Assembly (NCBI RefSeq): GCF_002980495.1
Contig: NZ_PVBR01000001.1
Coordinates: 392,157-456,156 of the forward strand
Length of the DNA stretch: 64,000 bases
Direction: 5' to 3'
Source: Phyllobacterium phragmitis
GTDB taxonomy: Bacteria; Pseudomonadota; Alphaproteobacteria; Rhizobiales; Rhizobiaceae
Shown: positions 48,980 through 61,071 of the stretch, in pieces
Position numbering within the stretch: position 1 is the first letter of the stretch
Layout of the letters: each line of letters starts with the position of its first letter
Position numbers and translations under genes: made by a program
The notes under the pieces: model-generated
Database searches by the model: none
What the model saw: the letters and a program-made list of their open reading frames with translations, nothing else
What the model was told of the DNA's origin: nothing

Positions 48980-50134
48980 TCAATCCAGCGGAACCGCCGT
49001 GATGCGCCTGTTCTCGAACTTGATGCCGATCTCGCCGCCGATGAGTTTCAGCGCCTTTTCACCGAAGACCTCTCTGCGCCAGCCACGCAGCGCGGCGACG
49101 TCGGCATTTTCCCCCTCGGCAGCGATCCTGTCGATATCGTCGGAATTGGCGACGATCTTGGCAGCGACACCATATTCCTCGGTGACGAGCTTCAAGAGCA
49201 CCTTGAGGAGATCGGCCGCAGCACCGGCACCTTCCGGCGAATGCGAATGCTTCGGCAGGCGCGGCATCTGATCCCTTGGTATCGCCAGCGCCTCGTTGAC
49301 GACGGCGACCAGCCCGGTGGCCTGCGTCGAGCGCTCCCAGCCCTTGGGTATGGTCCTGAGCCTCCCGAGCGCCTCGGCGTCCACCGGTTGCTGCTGCGCG
49401 ATTTCATAGATGGTGTCGTCCTTGATGACGCGGCCGCGCGGCACGTTGCGCTCGCGCGCCTCGCGTTCGCGCCAGGCTGCTACAGCCTGCATCACCGCGA
49501 GTTCCTGCGGCTTGCGTAGCCTTGATTTCAGGCGCTTCCACGCATCGTCGGGGTGAAGGTCATAGGTCTCCCGCGCGGTCAGGATGCCCATCTCCTCCTT
49601 GACCCAATCGGAGCGGCCTTCCTCTTCGAGCTTTGCTTTCAGGTGCAGATAGATATCGCGCAGATAGGTGACGTCAGCCAGCGCATATTCGAGCTGTTTT
49701 TGCGAAAGCGGCCTTCTGCGCCAGTCGGTGAAGCGGGAGGACTTGTCCAGATTGACGCCCGTCACCCGATTGACCAGCTGATCATAGGAAATTGCATCGC
49801 CGAAACCGCAGACCATGGCGGCAACCTGCGTATCGAACACCGAATCCGGAATGAGATTGCCCAGATGGAAGATGATCTCGATGTCCTGCCGCGCGGCATG
49901 GAACACCTTCATCACCTTCTCATTGGCCATCAGCGCGAAGAAAGACGACAGATCGAGCCCAGGCGCCAGCGCATCTATCAGCGCCGTGTGGTCGGGCGAG
50001 GCCATCTGGATGAGGCACAGCTCAGGCCAGAATGTCGTTTCCCTAATGAACTCGGTATCGATGGTAACGAAATCGGATTTCGAAAGGGCGGAAACGGCCT
50101 CTACGAGGCCTTCGGTGGTCGTAATCAGGTTCAT
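48980..50134 (-). CDS. rnd: Ribonuclease D
   Basis: A 384-residue 3'-5' exoribonuclease trimming tRNA and other RNA ends. The DEDD residues appear in DTEFIRE, HAARQDIE, FDTQVAA and YALADVTYL; HRDC-type helices follow. The start is MNLITTTEGL, after an unlikely 6-residue extension. It runs convergent with the CPBP gene. Confidence 0.94.
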   Translation of the reverse strand: MNLITTTEGLVEAVSALSKSDFVTIDTEFIRETTFWPELCLIQMASPDHTALIDALAPGLDLSSFFALMANEKVMKVFHAARQDIEIIFHLGNLIPDSVFDTQVAAMVCGFGDAISYDQLVNRVTGVNLDKSSRFTDWRRRPLSQKQLEYALADVTYLRDIYLHLKAKLEEEGRSDWVKEEMGILTARETYDLHPDDAWKRLKSRLRKPQELAVMQAVAAWREREARERNVPRGRVIKDDTIYEIAQQQPVDAEALGRLRTIPKGWERSTQATGLVAVVNEALAIPRDQMPRLPKHSHSPEGAGAAADLLKVLLKLVTEEYGVAAKIVANSDDIDRIAAEGENADVAALRGWRREVFGEKALKLIGGEIGIKFENRRITAVPLD

Positions 50135-50308
50135 GAATTTTTCTATAACCAATGCAAAAAGATTTGTCGCGCGCGAATGCGCATTTTGTCTTTATGAAGG
50201 CAGGGTTGGCCTGACGCCTTGACAAAACCAAGCCAAAATGCGCTTGTCCGCCGGAATTTTCAGCGCAGCGTCCTGCGCGTCATTTCCTTAATTTCAGAGG
50301 CAGACATC

Positions 50309-52264
50309 ATGCACCGTTACCGCAGCCACACCTGCGCAGCCCTTCGCAAGTCGGACGTCGGCTCGACCGTCCGCCTGTCAGGCTGGGTTCATCGCGTTCG
50401 TGATCATGGCGGCATTCTTTTCATCGACCTGCGCGACCATTACGGCCTGACGCAGATTGTCGCCGATCCTGATTCTCCGGCGTTCAAGGTCGCCGAAACG
50501 CTTCGCAGCGAATGGGTGATCCGGGTCGACGGCGAGGTGAAGGCGCGCACGGACGAAACCATCAATTCCGGTCTGCCGACGGGCGAGGTCGAGATTTTTG
50601 CCCGCGAGATCGAAGTGTTGTCGACGGCGAAGGAATTGCCGCTGCCGGTGTTCGGCGAGCCGGATTATCCCGAGGATATCCGCCTCAAATACCGCTTCCT
50701 AGACCTGCGCCGCGAGACGCTGCACAAGAACATCATGAGCCGCACCAGCATCATCGCCGCCATGCGCCGGCGCATGGGCGAGGGGGGCTTCACCGAGTTC
50801 TCGACGCCGATCCTGACTGCATCCTCGCCGGAAGGCGCGCGAGACTTCCTCGTGCCGAGCCGCATCCATCCGGGCCAGTTCTATGCGCTGCCGCAAGCGC
50901 CGCAGCAATATAAGCAGCTCATCATGATGTCCGGCTTCGACCGCTATTTTCAGATTGCGCCCTGCTTTCGCGATGAGGACCCGCGCGCCGACCGCCTGCC
51001 GGGCGAGTTCTACCAGCTCGACGTCGAAATGAGCTTCGTCGAGCAGGAAGACATCCTGACGACCATGGAGCCGGTGCTCAAGGGCGTGTTCGAGGAGTTT
51101 GCCGGGGGCAAGCCGGTGACGCAGAAATTCCCGCGTATTGCCTATGATGAAGCCATGCGAAAATACGGCACCGACAAGCCGGATCTGCGCAACCCGATCG
51201 AGATGAGCAACGTCTCCAAGCACTTCCGTGGCTCTGGCTTCAAGGTCTTCGCCAATATCCTTACTGCCAGCGAGCAAAACCAGATCTGGGCGATCCCCGC
51301 GCTGACTGGTGGTTCTCGCGCATTCTGCGACCGGATGAATTCTTGGGCGCAGGGCGAGGGCCAGCCGGGTCTCGGCTATATATTCTGGCGACTCAGCCCG
51401 CTGCCTGCTGAAGCGCAGAACGACCCACATCATCCCTTGGCGCGCTTAGCGGCATCACAGAGAAAGTGGTTCACGCAAACCTTCGAAATGAACGAAGAGA
51501 GTGGTATTCAGTACTGGCGTCAGGATGGAAAAGAGGAAGGCGTATCGCAACAGCCGGCAGGCAAGCTGTATTGGGAAGCTGTTGGACCCGTTGCCAACAA
51601 CATTGGCATTGAAAGAACAGAGGCTATTCGTCGTCAACTGAATCTAGGTGGTAACGACGCCTGCTTCTTCGTCGCCGGCGATCCGAAGAAATTCGTCGCC
51701 TTCGCCGGGGCCGCGCGCACCCGCGCGGGCGAGGAACTGAACCTCGTCGACCACGACCGGTTCGAACTGTGCTGGATCATCGATTTTCCGTTCTATGAGT
51801 GGAACGAGGATGAGAAGAGGGTGGATTTCGGCCACAACCCGTTTTCCATGCCGCAGGGCGGCATCGAGGCGCTGGAGGGCGCGGACCCGCTTTCCATCAA
51901 GGCGTTCCAGTACGACATGGTCTGCAACGGCTTCGAGATCGCCTCCGGCGGCATCCGCAACCATCTGCCCGAGACCATGGTCAAGGCATTCGAGATCGTC
52001 GGCTTCGATCGGGAAACGGTGGAGGAGCGCTTTGGCGGCCTTTATCGCGCATTCCAGTACGGCGCCCCGCCGCATGGCGGCATGGCGGCGGGCGTCGATC
52101 GTATCGTCATGCTGCTCGTCGGCGCGAAGAATCTGCGCGAGATCACCATGTTCCCGATGAACCAGCAGGCCTATGATCTATTGATGAACGCGCCGTCCGA
52201 AGCGTCGCCGGCGCAATTGCGCGACCTGCATATCCGGCTCAGCCCGGTGAAGAAAGACGCGTAG
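50309..52264 (+). CDS. aspS: Aspartyl-tRNA synthetase with an in-frame insertion in the GAD region
   Basis: A class II synthetase of 651 residues; the Brucella relative I remember has about 595. The anticodon-binding OB fold ([30 protein letters not shown]), motif 2 ([10 protein letters not shown]) and motif 3 ([18 protein letters not shown]) are intact. Between GYIFWR and GPVANNIG, where other members have only six or seven residues, lie about 63 (51392-51580, residues 362-424), including [15 protein letters not shown] and [15 protein letters not shown]. Codon use over roughly 51290-51660 becomes richer in A/T-ending triplets (AGA, ACA, CTA, GTT). This is usually a non-discriminating enzyme in alphaproteobacteria. 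It starts at ATG 50309 with AGAGG upstream. Confidence 0.95.
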   Translation: MHRYRSHTCAALRKSDVGSTVRLSGWVHRVRDHGGILFIDLRDHYGLTQIVADPDSPAFKVAETLRSEWVIRVDGEVKARTDETINSGLPTGEVEIFAREIEVLSTAKELPLPVFGEPDYPEDIRLKYRFLDLRRETLHKNIMSRTSIIAAMRRRMGEGGFTEFSTPILTASSPEGARDFLVPSRIHPGQFYALPQAPQQYKQLIMMSGFDRYFQIAPCFRDEDPRADRLPGEFYQLDVEMSFVEQEDILTTMEPVLKGVFEEFAGGKPVTQKFPRIAYDEAMRKYGTDKPDLRNPIEMSNVSKHFRGSGFKVFANILTASEQNQIWAIPALTGGSRAFCDRMNSWAQGEGQPGLGYIFWRLSPLPAEAQNDPHHPLARLAASQRKWFTQTFEMNEESGIQYWRQDGKEEGVSQQPAGKLYWEAVGPVANNIGIERTEAIRRQLNLGGNDACFFVAGDPKKFVAFAGAARTRAGEELNLVDHDRFELCWIIDFPFYEWNEDEKRVDFGHNPFSMPQGGIEALEGADPLSIKAFQYDMVCNGFEIASGGIRNHLPETMVKAFEIVGFDRETVEERFGGLYRAFQYGAPPHGGMAAGVDRIVMLLVGAKNLREITMFPMNQQAYDLLMNAPSEASPAQLRDLHIRLSPVKKDA

Positions 52265-52294
52265 AAGCGCCCGCAACCGATTCAGATGATTACA

Positions 52295-52325
52295 AAAAAG
52301 CCCGGCAGAGATGCCGGGCTTTTTT
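52295..52325 (+). terminator. Rho-independent terminator of aspS
   Basis: AAAAAGCCCGGC / GCCGGGCTTTTTT stem with AGAGAT loop, 30 bases after the stop. Confidence 0.93.
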
Positions 52326-52360
52326 ATGGGGATCATATTGTAGGACGGATTGACGCTTCA

Positions 52361-52500
52361 TCTCCCCCTCAAGGGGGGAGATTGGCTGACACAAACCTTG
52401 GCATTCATTATTCAACGTCTGTGATTGCTGGCCAACCTCTATGAAGGCGTAATCTCCACCCTTGAGGGGGAGATGGCCGGCAGGCCAGAGGGGGTAATCG
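52361..52500. repeat. Palindromic intergenic repeat
   Basis: TCTCCCCCTCAAGGG (52361-52375) is exactly complementary to CCCTTGAGGGGGAGA (52459-52473). The left arm also forms a local hairpin with the following GGGGGGAGA. The right flank CAGGCCAGAGGGGGTAATCGTGCC resembles the hairpin at 42369. Confidence 0.8.
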
Positions 52501-52526
52501 TGCCAGCATCTCCAAAACCGCGCTGC

Positions 52527-53729
52527 TTATTTATTCGCCGTCACCGTCACCCCAAGCACATCCGGCAGCTTTTCCGGCTGTGCCGAGCCAGTGGCCATCA
52601 AAATGGCGACGGGAACAGGAGAGGGCGGGGTGGCGCGGATTTCGAGTGATTTCGGATTGTCGAGATAGGCGCTCACAGCCTCGGTCACCTGGCTTGCGAA
52701 TTTGGCATTCTTCAATTGTCCGGCGAACAGCGGCAGAACCGCCTTCATCTGATTAACGAGAACCGAGCGCTCCGTCCCTTGCTGATTGGCGAAATAGTCG
52801 AGAACCTTGTTGGTGAGCGAGGCATCGTCGAAACGAACGGACGCGCCGCTGACCGTCAATTGCTGCAGCAGGCCGAGCATCGCAAGCCCTCCCGCGTCGC
52901 TGTCCGGATTGTCGGCGAGCGTTGCCTGCGCCTGTTGCAACCCCTTGATGAAGTCGAGCGTGTAGCCGCCGATATCGAATGTCATGCCGAGCTTGCCGCC
53001 TTCGTCCATGACGAGATCGAACTGATCGAGCTTGAAGCGTCCGTCGGTGATCGACCAGCTTCCCTTGGAATCGATACGGCCGTCGATCTTCTCGTAGCCC
53101 AGCGCCGTAAGCGTCTCCTTCGCCTTCGAAGGTTCGGCCTTGCTCAGATCGATGGCGATCTTGTCGACATCCCAGGTGTAGTTGATGGGAGAACCCGCCG
53201 TATAAGGCGAGATCGTCGCCACGATATCCTGCAGCGTGGCGATGTCGTTACCTGCCTGATTGACGGTGATCTGATCGATTTCGGCCTTCTGGTAATAAAG
53301 AATGCTGGCGAGCGGATCTGTCGAGCCCTCGGCCGCAAGATGCATATTCTCGAGTTCCATGCCCTTGATCGAGATGCTCGTTCCCTCGAAGGGAAGGGTC
53401 ATATCCGGCACGTTGGCCTGACCGATATCGTAGCCGCCGTCGGCGGCATCGGAAACGTCGCTGAGCGTGATATCGCCGACATTGAAGGATTTATCCTGAG
53501 CCGCCACGCCCGGCGCCCTGATGGATGCGCCCTTCAAAACCACCGTCGAACCGCTGGTTTCCACGCTTTGGTAGCTGATCTGGCCGCCTTGCGCTGCATA
53601 AAGTTCCTTCACGCGTTCGGCCACGGCATTGCCGTCGAATGCGAGGGCTGATCCGGCCATTAGCAATGACAGCGCGGACGCTCCCGCAAGAGTGCGTGCC
53701 GTTGACTTCAGCGTTGATATGACGGGCAT
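52527..53729 (-). CDS. Secreted protein of unknown function
   Basis: A 400-residue protein with a signal peptide ending at ALAFDG (core GASALSLLMAGSALA) and AAGGA six bases before the ATG at 53729. The rest is beta-rich with an AsmA-like look in places (GKLGMTFDIGGYTLDF, LTVSGASVRFDDASL), but I cannot assign it to a family. It has no transmembrane helix after the signal, so it is probably periplasmic. Residue bias toward Ala/Gly/Asp is as in neighbouring genes. Confidence 0.82.
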   Translation of the reverse strand: MPVISTLKSTARTLAGASALSLLMAGSALAFDGNAVAERVKELYAAQGGQISYQSVETSGSTVVLKGASIRAPGVAAQDKSFNVGDITLSDVSDAADGGYDIGQANVPDMTLPFEGTSISIKGMELENMHLAAEGSTDPLASILYYQKAEIDQITVNQAGNDIATLQDIVATISPYTAGSPINYTWDVDKIAIDLSKAEPSKAKETLTALGYEKIDGRIDSKGSWSITDGRFKLDQFDLVMDEGGKLGMTFDIGGYTLDFIKGLQQAQATLADNPDSDAGGLAMLGLLQQLTVSGASVRFDDASLTNKVLDYFANQQGTERSVLVNQMKAVLPLFAGQLKNAKFASQVTEAVSAYLDNPKSLEIRATPPSPVPVAILMATGSAQPEKLPDVLGVTVTANK

Positions 53730-54017
53730 GTGGTCTTCCTTGTTGGTCGATAAGGCCGCTTTTCTACAGTATCTGTCCCGGAATCGGAATTGGTTTTCCG
53801 AAAGTACGGTGCGCATTCAATTGCTTGCAATGTTCGATAATGACATAAACTGCGTGGATTGACCTGCACTCTCGTTTTCCAAAAACCGTAACAGGTTTTC
53901 GGGCCGATACGCCAGCCAAACCCGATTCCGGTGAATTATGCGGAAAAACACGGCCCCAAGCCTGTGATTGCGCCATATTGACTTGCTGCAGAATCACCCG
54001 TTTGCTAACCCCGTTTC

Positions 54018-56270
<2,253 letters not shown>

Positions 56271-56317
56271 TTTTGACTTCCACCGCGTCGGCGACGTAGA
56301 ATAGCTTGAAATCAAGC

Positions 56318-56337
56318 GATTTCATTCAGAAACCGCT
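56318..56337. repeat. Half copy of the AACCGCT palindrome
   Basis: GATTTCATTCAGAAACCGCT resembles the right half of the nested repeat at 15251-15288. It overlaps the last bases of the convergent EamA gene. Confidence 0.45.
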
Positions 56338-57235
56338 ACAGCGGATAGCGCGGGAGATTGGTCCGGGCGCGGTGCGCATCGCGCAATTGCCAAAGCGAGT
56401 GCACGACGAGGGTGACGATCAATATCAGCCCGCCGACCAGGCTCTGGCGGCTTGGCGTCTCGTAGAAGATGATCCACACCCAGATCGGCGCGAGAATAGT
56501 TTCCAGAAGATAGAACATGCCCACCTCGGGCCCGGAAATATATTTCGGTCCCGTGGCAAGGCAGAGGAAGGCGATCGGCATCATGATCGCGCCATCGAGG
56601 AGGATCCATTTCGGGTCGGCGATCGCATAGCCCGAATGGGTGAGAACCATTGACCCGGCCACCACGAACGGGATGCAGGTGGAAAGGATCGCCGTCAGCC
56701 CCATATCCTCGCCGGTCGAACGGCTGATCGTGATGGCGCAGGCCATCAAGAACGCAGCCACGACCGCGACCATGTCGCCGATCCAGTTCCCCGACGAAAT
56801 GCCTTCGCTGACGATGATCGCCACTCCGACAAGCATGAAGAACATCGCGACAAGCGTGACGGGCTTCGGCCGTTCCCCAAGGAATATCCAGGATAGGAGG
56901 GCCGCGAACATCGGATTGAAGGCCAGAATAAAGACCAGATTGGCCGTGGAGGTCAGGAAGACGCCGGAGAGGAAGGCGATGGAGGAAAGGCCGTAGAGGA
57001 GGCCGACGAGATAGCCGGCCCTGGATGGAACGAGCGGCCTGGCTTTTCCGCTCACCAGCGACCAGATACCCCAGATGACGAGGGCTGCCGTGAAGGTGGT
57101 GATACTGCGCACCATCAGAATCGACCAGCTATTGCCGTCGGCAAGCTTGATGAGCGGGATGTCGAATGTGAGGAAAAGACCGCCTATGCCAGTGATGATC
57201 AGGCCCTTGCGGTGGTCGAGTTGTGGCGCTGGCAC
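56336..57235 (-). CDS. EamA-family transporter
   Basis: A 299-residue membrane protein with ten hydrophobic segments in two EamA units (FTAALVIWGIWSLVSG ... ILAFNPMFAALLSWIFLGERPKP, then YLLETILAPIWVWIIFYETPS). It is distinct from the EamA protein at 25041. Substrate unknown. It lies downstream of bpt on the minus strand and converges with parC. Confidence 0.9.
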   Translation of the reverse strand: MPAPQLDHRKGLIITGIGGLFLTFDIPLIKLADGNSWSILMVRSITTFTAALVIWGIWSLVSGKARPLVPSRAGYLVGLLYGLSSIAFLSGVFLTSTANLVFILAFNPMFAALLSWIFLGERPKPVTLVAMFFMLVGVAIIVSEGISSGNWIGDMVAVVAAFLMACAITISRSTGEDMGLTAILSTCIPFVVAGSMVLTHSGYAIADPKWILLDGAIMMPIAFLCLATGPKYISGPEVGMFYLLETILAPIWVWIIFYETPSRQSLVGGLILIVTLVVHSLWQLRDAHRARTNLPRYPL

Positions 57236-57345
57236 GAACGAACTCCTCCAGATTCGTGAAGAAAAGCGTGCAGATTCGCACCGCCGCCTGCGTGTCTATC
57301 AAATTCGCGAGATGTTGTGAGGATGTTTCTGGAAGCCGGTAGCCG

Positions 57346-58092
57346 TCAGTCGCGCCGTTCCCAGCCCTTGGGACCAAGCTGCTCCTGCGGCTTGAAGCGG
57401 ATCTTGTACTGCATCTTGCGGGATCCCTCGACCCAATAGCCGAGATAGACATGCGGCAACCCATGAGCGACCGCGCGCTGGATGTGATCGAGGATCATGT
57501 AGGTGCCGAGCGAGCGATCGGTGAAATCCGGATCATAAAAGGAATAGACCATCGACAGGCCGTCCGACATCACGTCGGTCAGCGCGACCGCGAGCAATTC
57601 GCCTTCGCCTTTCTGGCTGATGAAAGAATCCGGCCCGCGGCGGCGGTACTCGATGATCTGCGTGCTGACATGCGTATCCTCCACCATCATCGCATAGTCC
57701 AGAACGGTCATGTCGGACATGCCGCCCTTGCGGTGGCGCGCATCGATATAATGGCGGAACAGCGAATATTGTTCGGTCGATGGCTCCGCCCTGTGGCTAT
57801 AGCCGATCAGATCGGCATTGCGTTTCCATATCCGCTTCATCGAACGGTTCATCGCGAACTCAGCCGCCAGGATACGCACCGAGACGCAGGCGCGGCAGGT
57901 TTCGCATGCCGGCCGGTAGGCGATGTTCTGCGAGCGGCGGAAGCCGCCTTGTGTCAGGAGATCGTTGAGCTCATTCGCCTTTTCACCAACCAGATGCGTG
58001 AAGACTTTCCGCTCGAACTGACCTTCGAGATAGGGACAGGCCGAAGGAGCGGTCAGAAAGAACTGCGGTGATTGTTGCGGTTGGTGAGTCAT
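57346..58092 (-). CDS. bpt: Aspartate/glutamate leucyltransferase (Bpt/Ate family)
   Basis: A 248-residue aminoacyl-transferase of the ATE1/Bpt family that adds leucine from Leu-tRNA to N-terminal Asp or Glu, marking proteins for ClpS/ClpAP. Conserved features are the cysteine cluster [28 protein letters not shown] and the C-terminal [15 protein letters not shown]. Which amino acid it adds is from family knowledge. It shares the orientation of hemB and the RDD gene. Confidence 0.92.
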   Translation of the reverse strand: MTHQPQQSPQFFLTAPSACPYLEGQFERKVFTHLVGEKANELNDLLTQGGFRRSQNIAYRPACETCRACVSVRILAAEFAMNRSMKRIWKRNADLIGYSHRAEPSTEQYSLFRHYIDARHRKGGMSDMTVLDYAMMVEDTHVSTQIIEYRRRGPDSFISQKGEGELLAVALTDVMSDGLSMVYSFYDPDFTDRSLGTYMILDHIQRAVAHGLPHVYLGYWVEGSRKMQYKIRFKPQEQLGPKGWERRD

Positions 58093-58218
58093 TCAACATC
58101 CGGTACATGCAAAGCCCATCCCAGCATGAACCCGCCGTGGAAAACGTCAATAGAAATCAATCTCTCAGGGGTTTCGATTGCCGGAAATTTGAACGCGACC
58201 GCCGTCTGCAGGCATATA

Positions 58219-58689
58219 TCAGCGATCAGTACGGACCACGACAGTGCCCAAAAGCAGGTCGTGCAGGGTTCTCTTGCGGTCGAGAAACAGCGATGCCAGT
58301 AGAATCAGCGGTGTCAGGATCACATTGCCGGCCCAGAACAGCACCGTATGGACGATCGCCAGCATGCTGTCGACAGGCTGGCCATCGAGCCTTTCGAGCT
58401 TGACGCCCATCATCTGCATGCCTTTGGTCGCCTGGCGCGACCCGCCCATGGTCAGTGCGACATAGCCAAGCGCCACGACGGGCACCATGATGCCGTAGAG
58501 CATCCAGCCAAGCCCGAGCGTCGCGACGCCGAGAATGGCGATGATGATGGCGACGGGAATGCAGAGCAGGCCGACCAGGATATAATCGATCAGGAAAGCG
58601 AATATACGGCGCGTCCGCACACCCCTGTAGAGGCGCCGGTCATCGAAGCGCGTCGGGAGGATTTCGCCATTCAGTACATTATCGGTCAT
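58219..58689 (-). CDS. RDD-domain membrane protein
   Basis: A 156-residue inner-membrane protein with an R-x-A/x-F-x-x-D-like start (RRIFAFLIDYILVGLL) and four hydrophobic segments, the RDD family layout. These proteins are linked to ion transport in a few cases. It stands between hemB and bpt, a common arrangement in Rhizobiales. Confidence 0.88.
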   Translation of the reverse strand: MTDNVLNGEILPTRFDDRRLYRGVRTRRIFAFLIDYILVGLLCIPVAIIIAILGVATLGLGWMLYGIMVPVVALGYVALTMGGSRQATKGMQMMGVKLERLDGQPVDSMLAIVHTVLFWAGNVILTPLILLASLFLDRKRTLHDLLLGTVVVRTDR

Positions 58690-58806
58690 CTCAGTTTCCC
58701 GTTAAAATCGGTCCGTCTCGCTGGTTCATACATGATCCAACGAGACGAAAATGGGAAATGCGGATGGCTTTTTCAAGAAACCGCCCCGGCAGGCAGCTTC
58801 TCGTGG

Positions 58807-59850
58807 TTAAATGTCGCGTGCAAGCCTTTCCGCAACCTCGACGGCAAAATATGTCAATATACCGTCGCAGCCGGCGCGCTTGAAGGCAAGCAGGGTTTCC
58901 ATCATCACCCGCTCCTCGTCGATCCAGCCATTGGCGCCCGCGGCCTTGATCATCGAATATTCGCCCGATACCTGATAGGCGTAGGTCGGCATGGCGAACG
59001 TGTCCTTCAGGCGGCGGGCGATGTCGAGATAGGGCAGGCCCGGTTTGACCATGATCATGTCGGCGCCCTCAGTCAGATCCTGTTCCGCCTCGCGGATCGC
59101 CTCGTGGCTGTTCGCCGGATCGATGTAATAGGTCTTCTTGTCGCCCTGCAGCAGCCCCAACGTGCCGATCGCCTCGCGGTAAGGGCCATAGAAGGCGGAT
59201 GCAAATTTCGTCGCATAGGACATGATGGCGACGTCCTGGAAACCGTTGTCGTCGAGCGCATCGCGGATCGCGCCGATCCGCCCATCCATCATATCCGAAG
59301 GGGCAATGATGTCGGCGCCGGCCTCGGCCTGCGCCAGGGCGCCGAGCACGACCATCTCCACGGATTCATCGTTGACGATCAGGCCGTCGCGCAGGATACC
59401 GTCATGGCCGTGGGTCGTGAAGGGGTCGAGCGCTGCATCGGTGATGATGCCGATTTCCGGCACTTCCTTCTTGATGGCGCGCACGGCGCGATTGATGAGA
59501 TTATCAGGATTGGCGATATAGGACCCGTTCACATCGCGGATTTCCAAACTCTCGCGCGGGAAGGGTGCGATCGCCGGAATGCCAAGCTTTGCTGCCTTTT
59601 CCGCCTGCCGCACCGCCATATCCACCGAAAACCGCTCTACGCCGGGCATGGCGTCCACCGGTTCGCTGTGATTGTTTCCCTCGCACAGGAAGATCGGCCA
59701 GATCAGATCGTCGACGGTCAGGCGATATTCCTGCACCAGCCGGCGCGACCAGTCCGCCTTGCGCAACCGGCGCAGCCGGCGGCCCCGGGTGATCTCGTCG
59801 ACGCTGCGGTTTCCGCCCGTTTGCCTGATTTGGGAAAAGGCTTTGTTCAT
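58807..59850 (-). CDS. hemB: Delta-aminolevulinic acid dehydratase
   Basis: HemB (347 residues) condenses two aminolevulinates to porphobilinogen. The catalytic lysines lie in MSYATKFASAFYGP and IMVKPGLPYLD; the active-site metal loop reads TDAALDPFTTHGHDGI, that is, aspartates and no cysteines, so it belongs to the magnesium-dependent, zinc-independent class. I start at MNKAFSQIRQTGG. It heads the minus-strand group hemB-RDD-bpt. Confidence 0.96.
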   Translation of the reverse strand: MNKAFSQIRQTGGNRSVDEITRGRRLRRLRKADWSRRLVQEYRLTVDDLIWPIFLCEGNNHSEPVDAMPGVERFSVDMAVRQAEKAAKLGIPAIAPFPRESLEIRDVNGSYIANPDNLINRAVRAIKKEVPEIGIITDAALDPFTTHGHDGILRDGLIVNDESVEMVVLGALAQAEAGADIIAPSDMMDGRIGAIRDALDDNGFQDVAIMSYATKFASAFYGPYREAIGTLGLLQGDKKTYYIDPANSHEAIREAEQDLTEGADMIMVKPGLPYLDIARRLKDTFAMPTYAYQVSGEYSMIKAAGANGWIDEERVMMETLLAFKRAGCDGILTYFAVEVAERLARDI

Positions 59851-59994
59851 ATTCCGTCTCCCTCGCGAGACTGTATAAGTAGGTAGGACCATGGCGGTTT
59901 ATCACGGGAAGAGCAGTCAAACCAAGTCGATTGGCCTGTGCGCCATTGACGCGGACGCTTTCCCTTTCTACCCCTTTCTAAACGGGAGTCGGAT

Positions 59995-61071
59995 GTGGAA
60001 GTCGATTTTGGCGGACAGGGCGAGATAGTTTTCGAGCGAAGGGGACGCGCGGGACTGGTCCGCCTGACGCGCCCGGCAGCGCTCAATGCGCTGACGCACG
60101 GCATGGTGAAGGCTCTCAGGCGCGCGCTCATCGCATGGGAGGCCGATCCGCAGGTCGCCTGCGTCATTGTCGAAGGTGAGGGGCGGGCCTTCTGCTCGGG
60201 CGGCGATGTGGTCGCCGCCTATGATGCCGGCCGCAACGGCAGCCCGCCTTACGAGTTTTTCGCCGACGAATATCGTCTCAACGCCCATATCGGCCGCTAT
60301 TCAAAGCCTTACGTCGCTTTTCTCAACGGTATCGTCATGGGCGGCGGCGTCGGCATCTCCGTGCACGGATCGCATCGTGTGGTGACGGAAAACACGCTTT
60401 TCGCCATGCCGGAGGTCGGCATCGGCTTTTTCCCCGATGTCGGCGGGAGCGCCTTCCTGCCGCATCTCGCCCATCATTTCGGCACCTATCTCGCATTGAC
60501 CGGCAACAGGATACGCCAGGGCGATTGCCTGGGGACCGGGATCGCAACCCATGCAATCGCCGCCGAAAAGATCGAACGCATCAGGTCCCTGCTGATAGAC
60601 ACGGGCGATGTCGGGGTAGCTTTCAGCGATACGGCTAATACGCCCAAGCCCGAATTCGAAACCGATGCGCAGACCAGGCAGCTGATCGCACGATGCTTCG
60701 GCGAAGCGACGCTGGAAGACTGTATCGCGGCGTTGTCGAAAATGGCGCAAGACGGATCGGTAAAGGCCGGCAGCGAGGTTGCGCAGAACATCCTCTCCGT
60801 TCTGGAAAGCCGCTCACCGACAAGCCTGCATGTCACCTTCAGGCTGATCGCCGAGGGCAGGGCGCTCAAGATGGATGATTGCATGAGGATGGAATACCGC
60901 ATTCTCAACCGCATGCTCCAGGGCCATGATTTTTATGAGGGCGTGCGCGTCGCGCTGATCGACAGGGGCAGCAAGCCGCATTGGAAGCCGGCCAGGCTGG
61001 AGGACGTCGCGCCGCAGGATGTCGACGCCTATTTCATGCCGCTCGCGGAAAGGGAACTAACGCTGCCATGA
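59995..61071 (+). CDS. Enoyl-CoA hydratase/isomerase family, 3-hydroxyisobutyryl-CoA hydrolase type
   Basis: A 358-residue crotonase-fold protein of the HIBCH type. The oxyanion-hole residues are in EGRAFCSGGDVVA and the second in GIVMGGGVGISVHG; EVGIGFFPDVGGSAFLPHL is the HIBCH-like active region. Such enzymes hydrolyse 3-hydroxyisobutyryl-CoA in valine breakdown. The start is GTG, with GGGAG seven bases upstream. Its stop overlaps the following gene as ATGA. Confidence 0.9.
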   Translation: MEVDFGGQGEIVFERRGRAGLVRLTRPAALNALTHGMVKALRRALIAWEADPQVACVIVEGEGRAFCSGGDVVAAYDAGRNGSPPYEFFADEYRLNAHIGRYSKPYVAFLNGIVMGGGVGISVHGSHRVVTENTLFAMPEVGIGFFPDVGGSAFLPHLAHHFGTYLALTGNRIRQGDCLGTGIATHAIAAEKIERIRSLLIDTGDVGVAFSDTANTPKPEFETDAQTRQLIARCFGEATLEDCIAALSKMAQDGSVKAGSEVAQNILSVLESRSPTSLHVTFRLIAEGRALKMDDCMRMEYRILNRMLQGHDFYEGVRVALIDRGSKPHWKPARLEDVAPQDVDAYFMPLAERELTLP

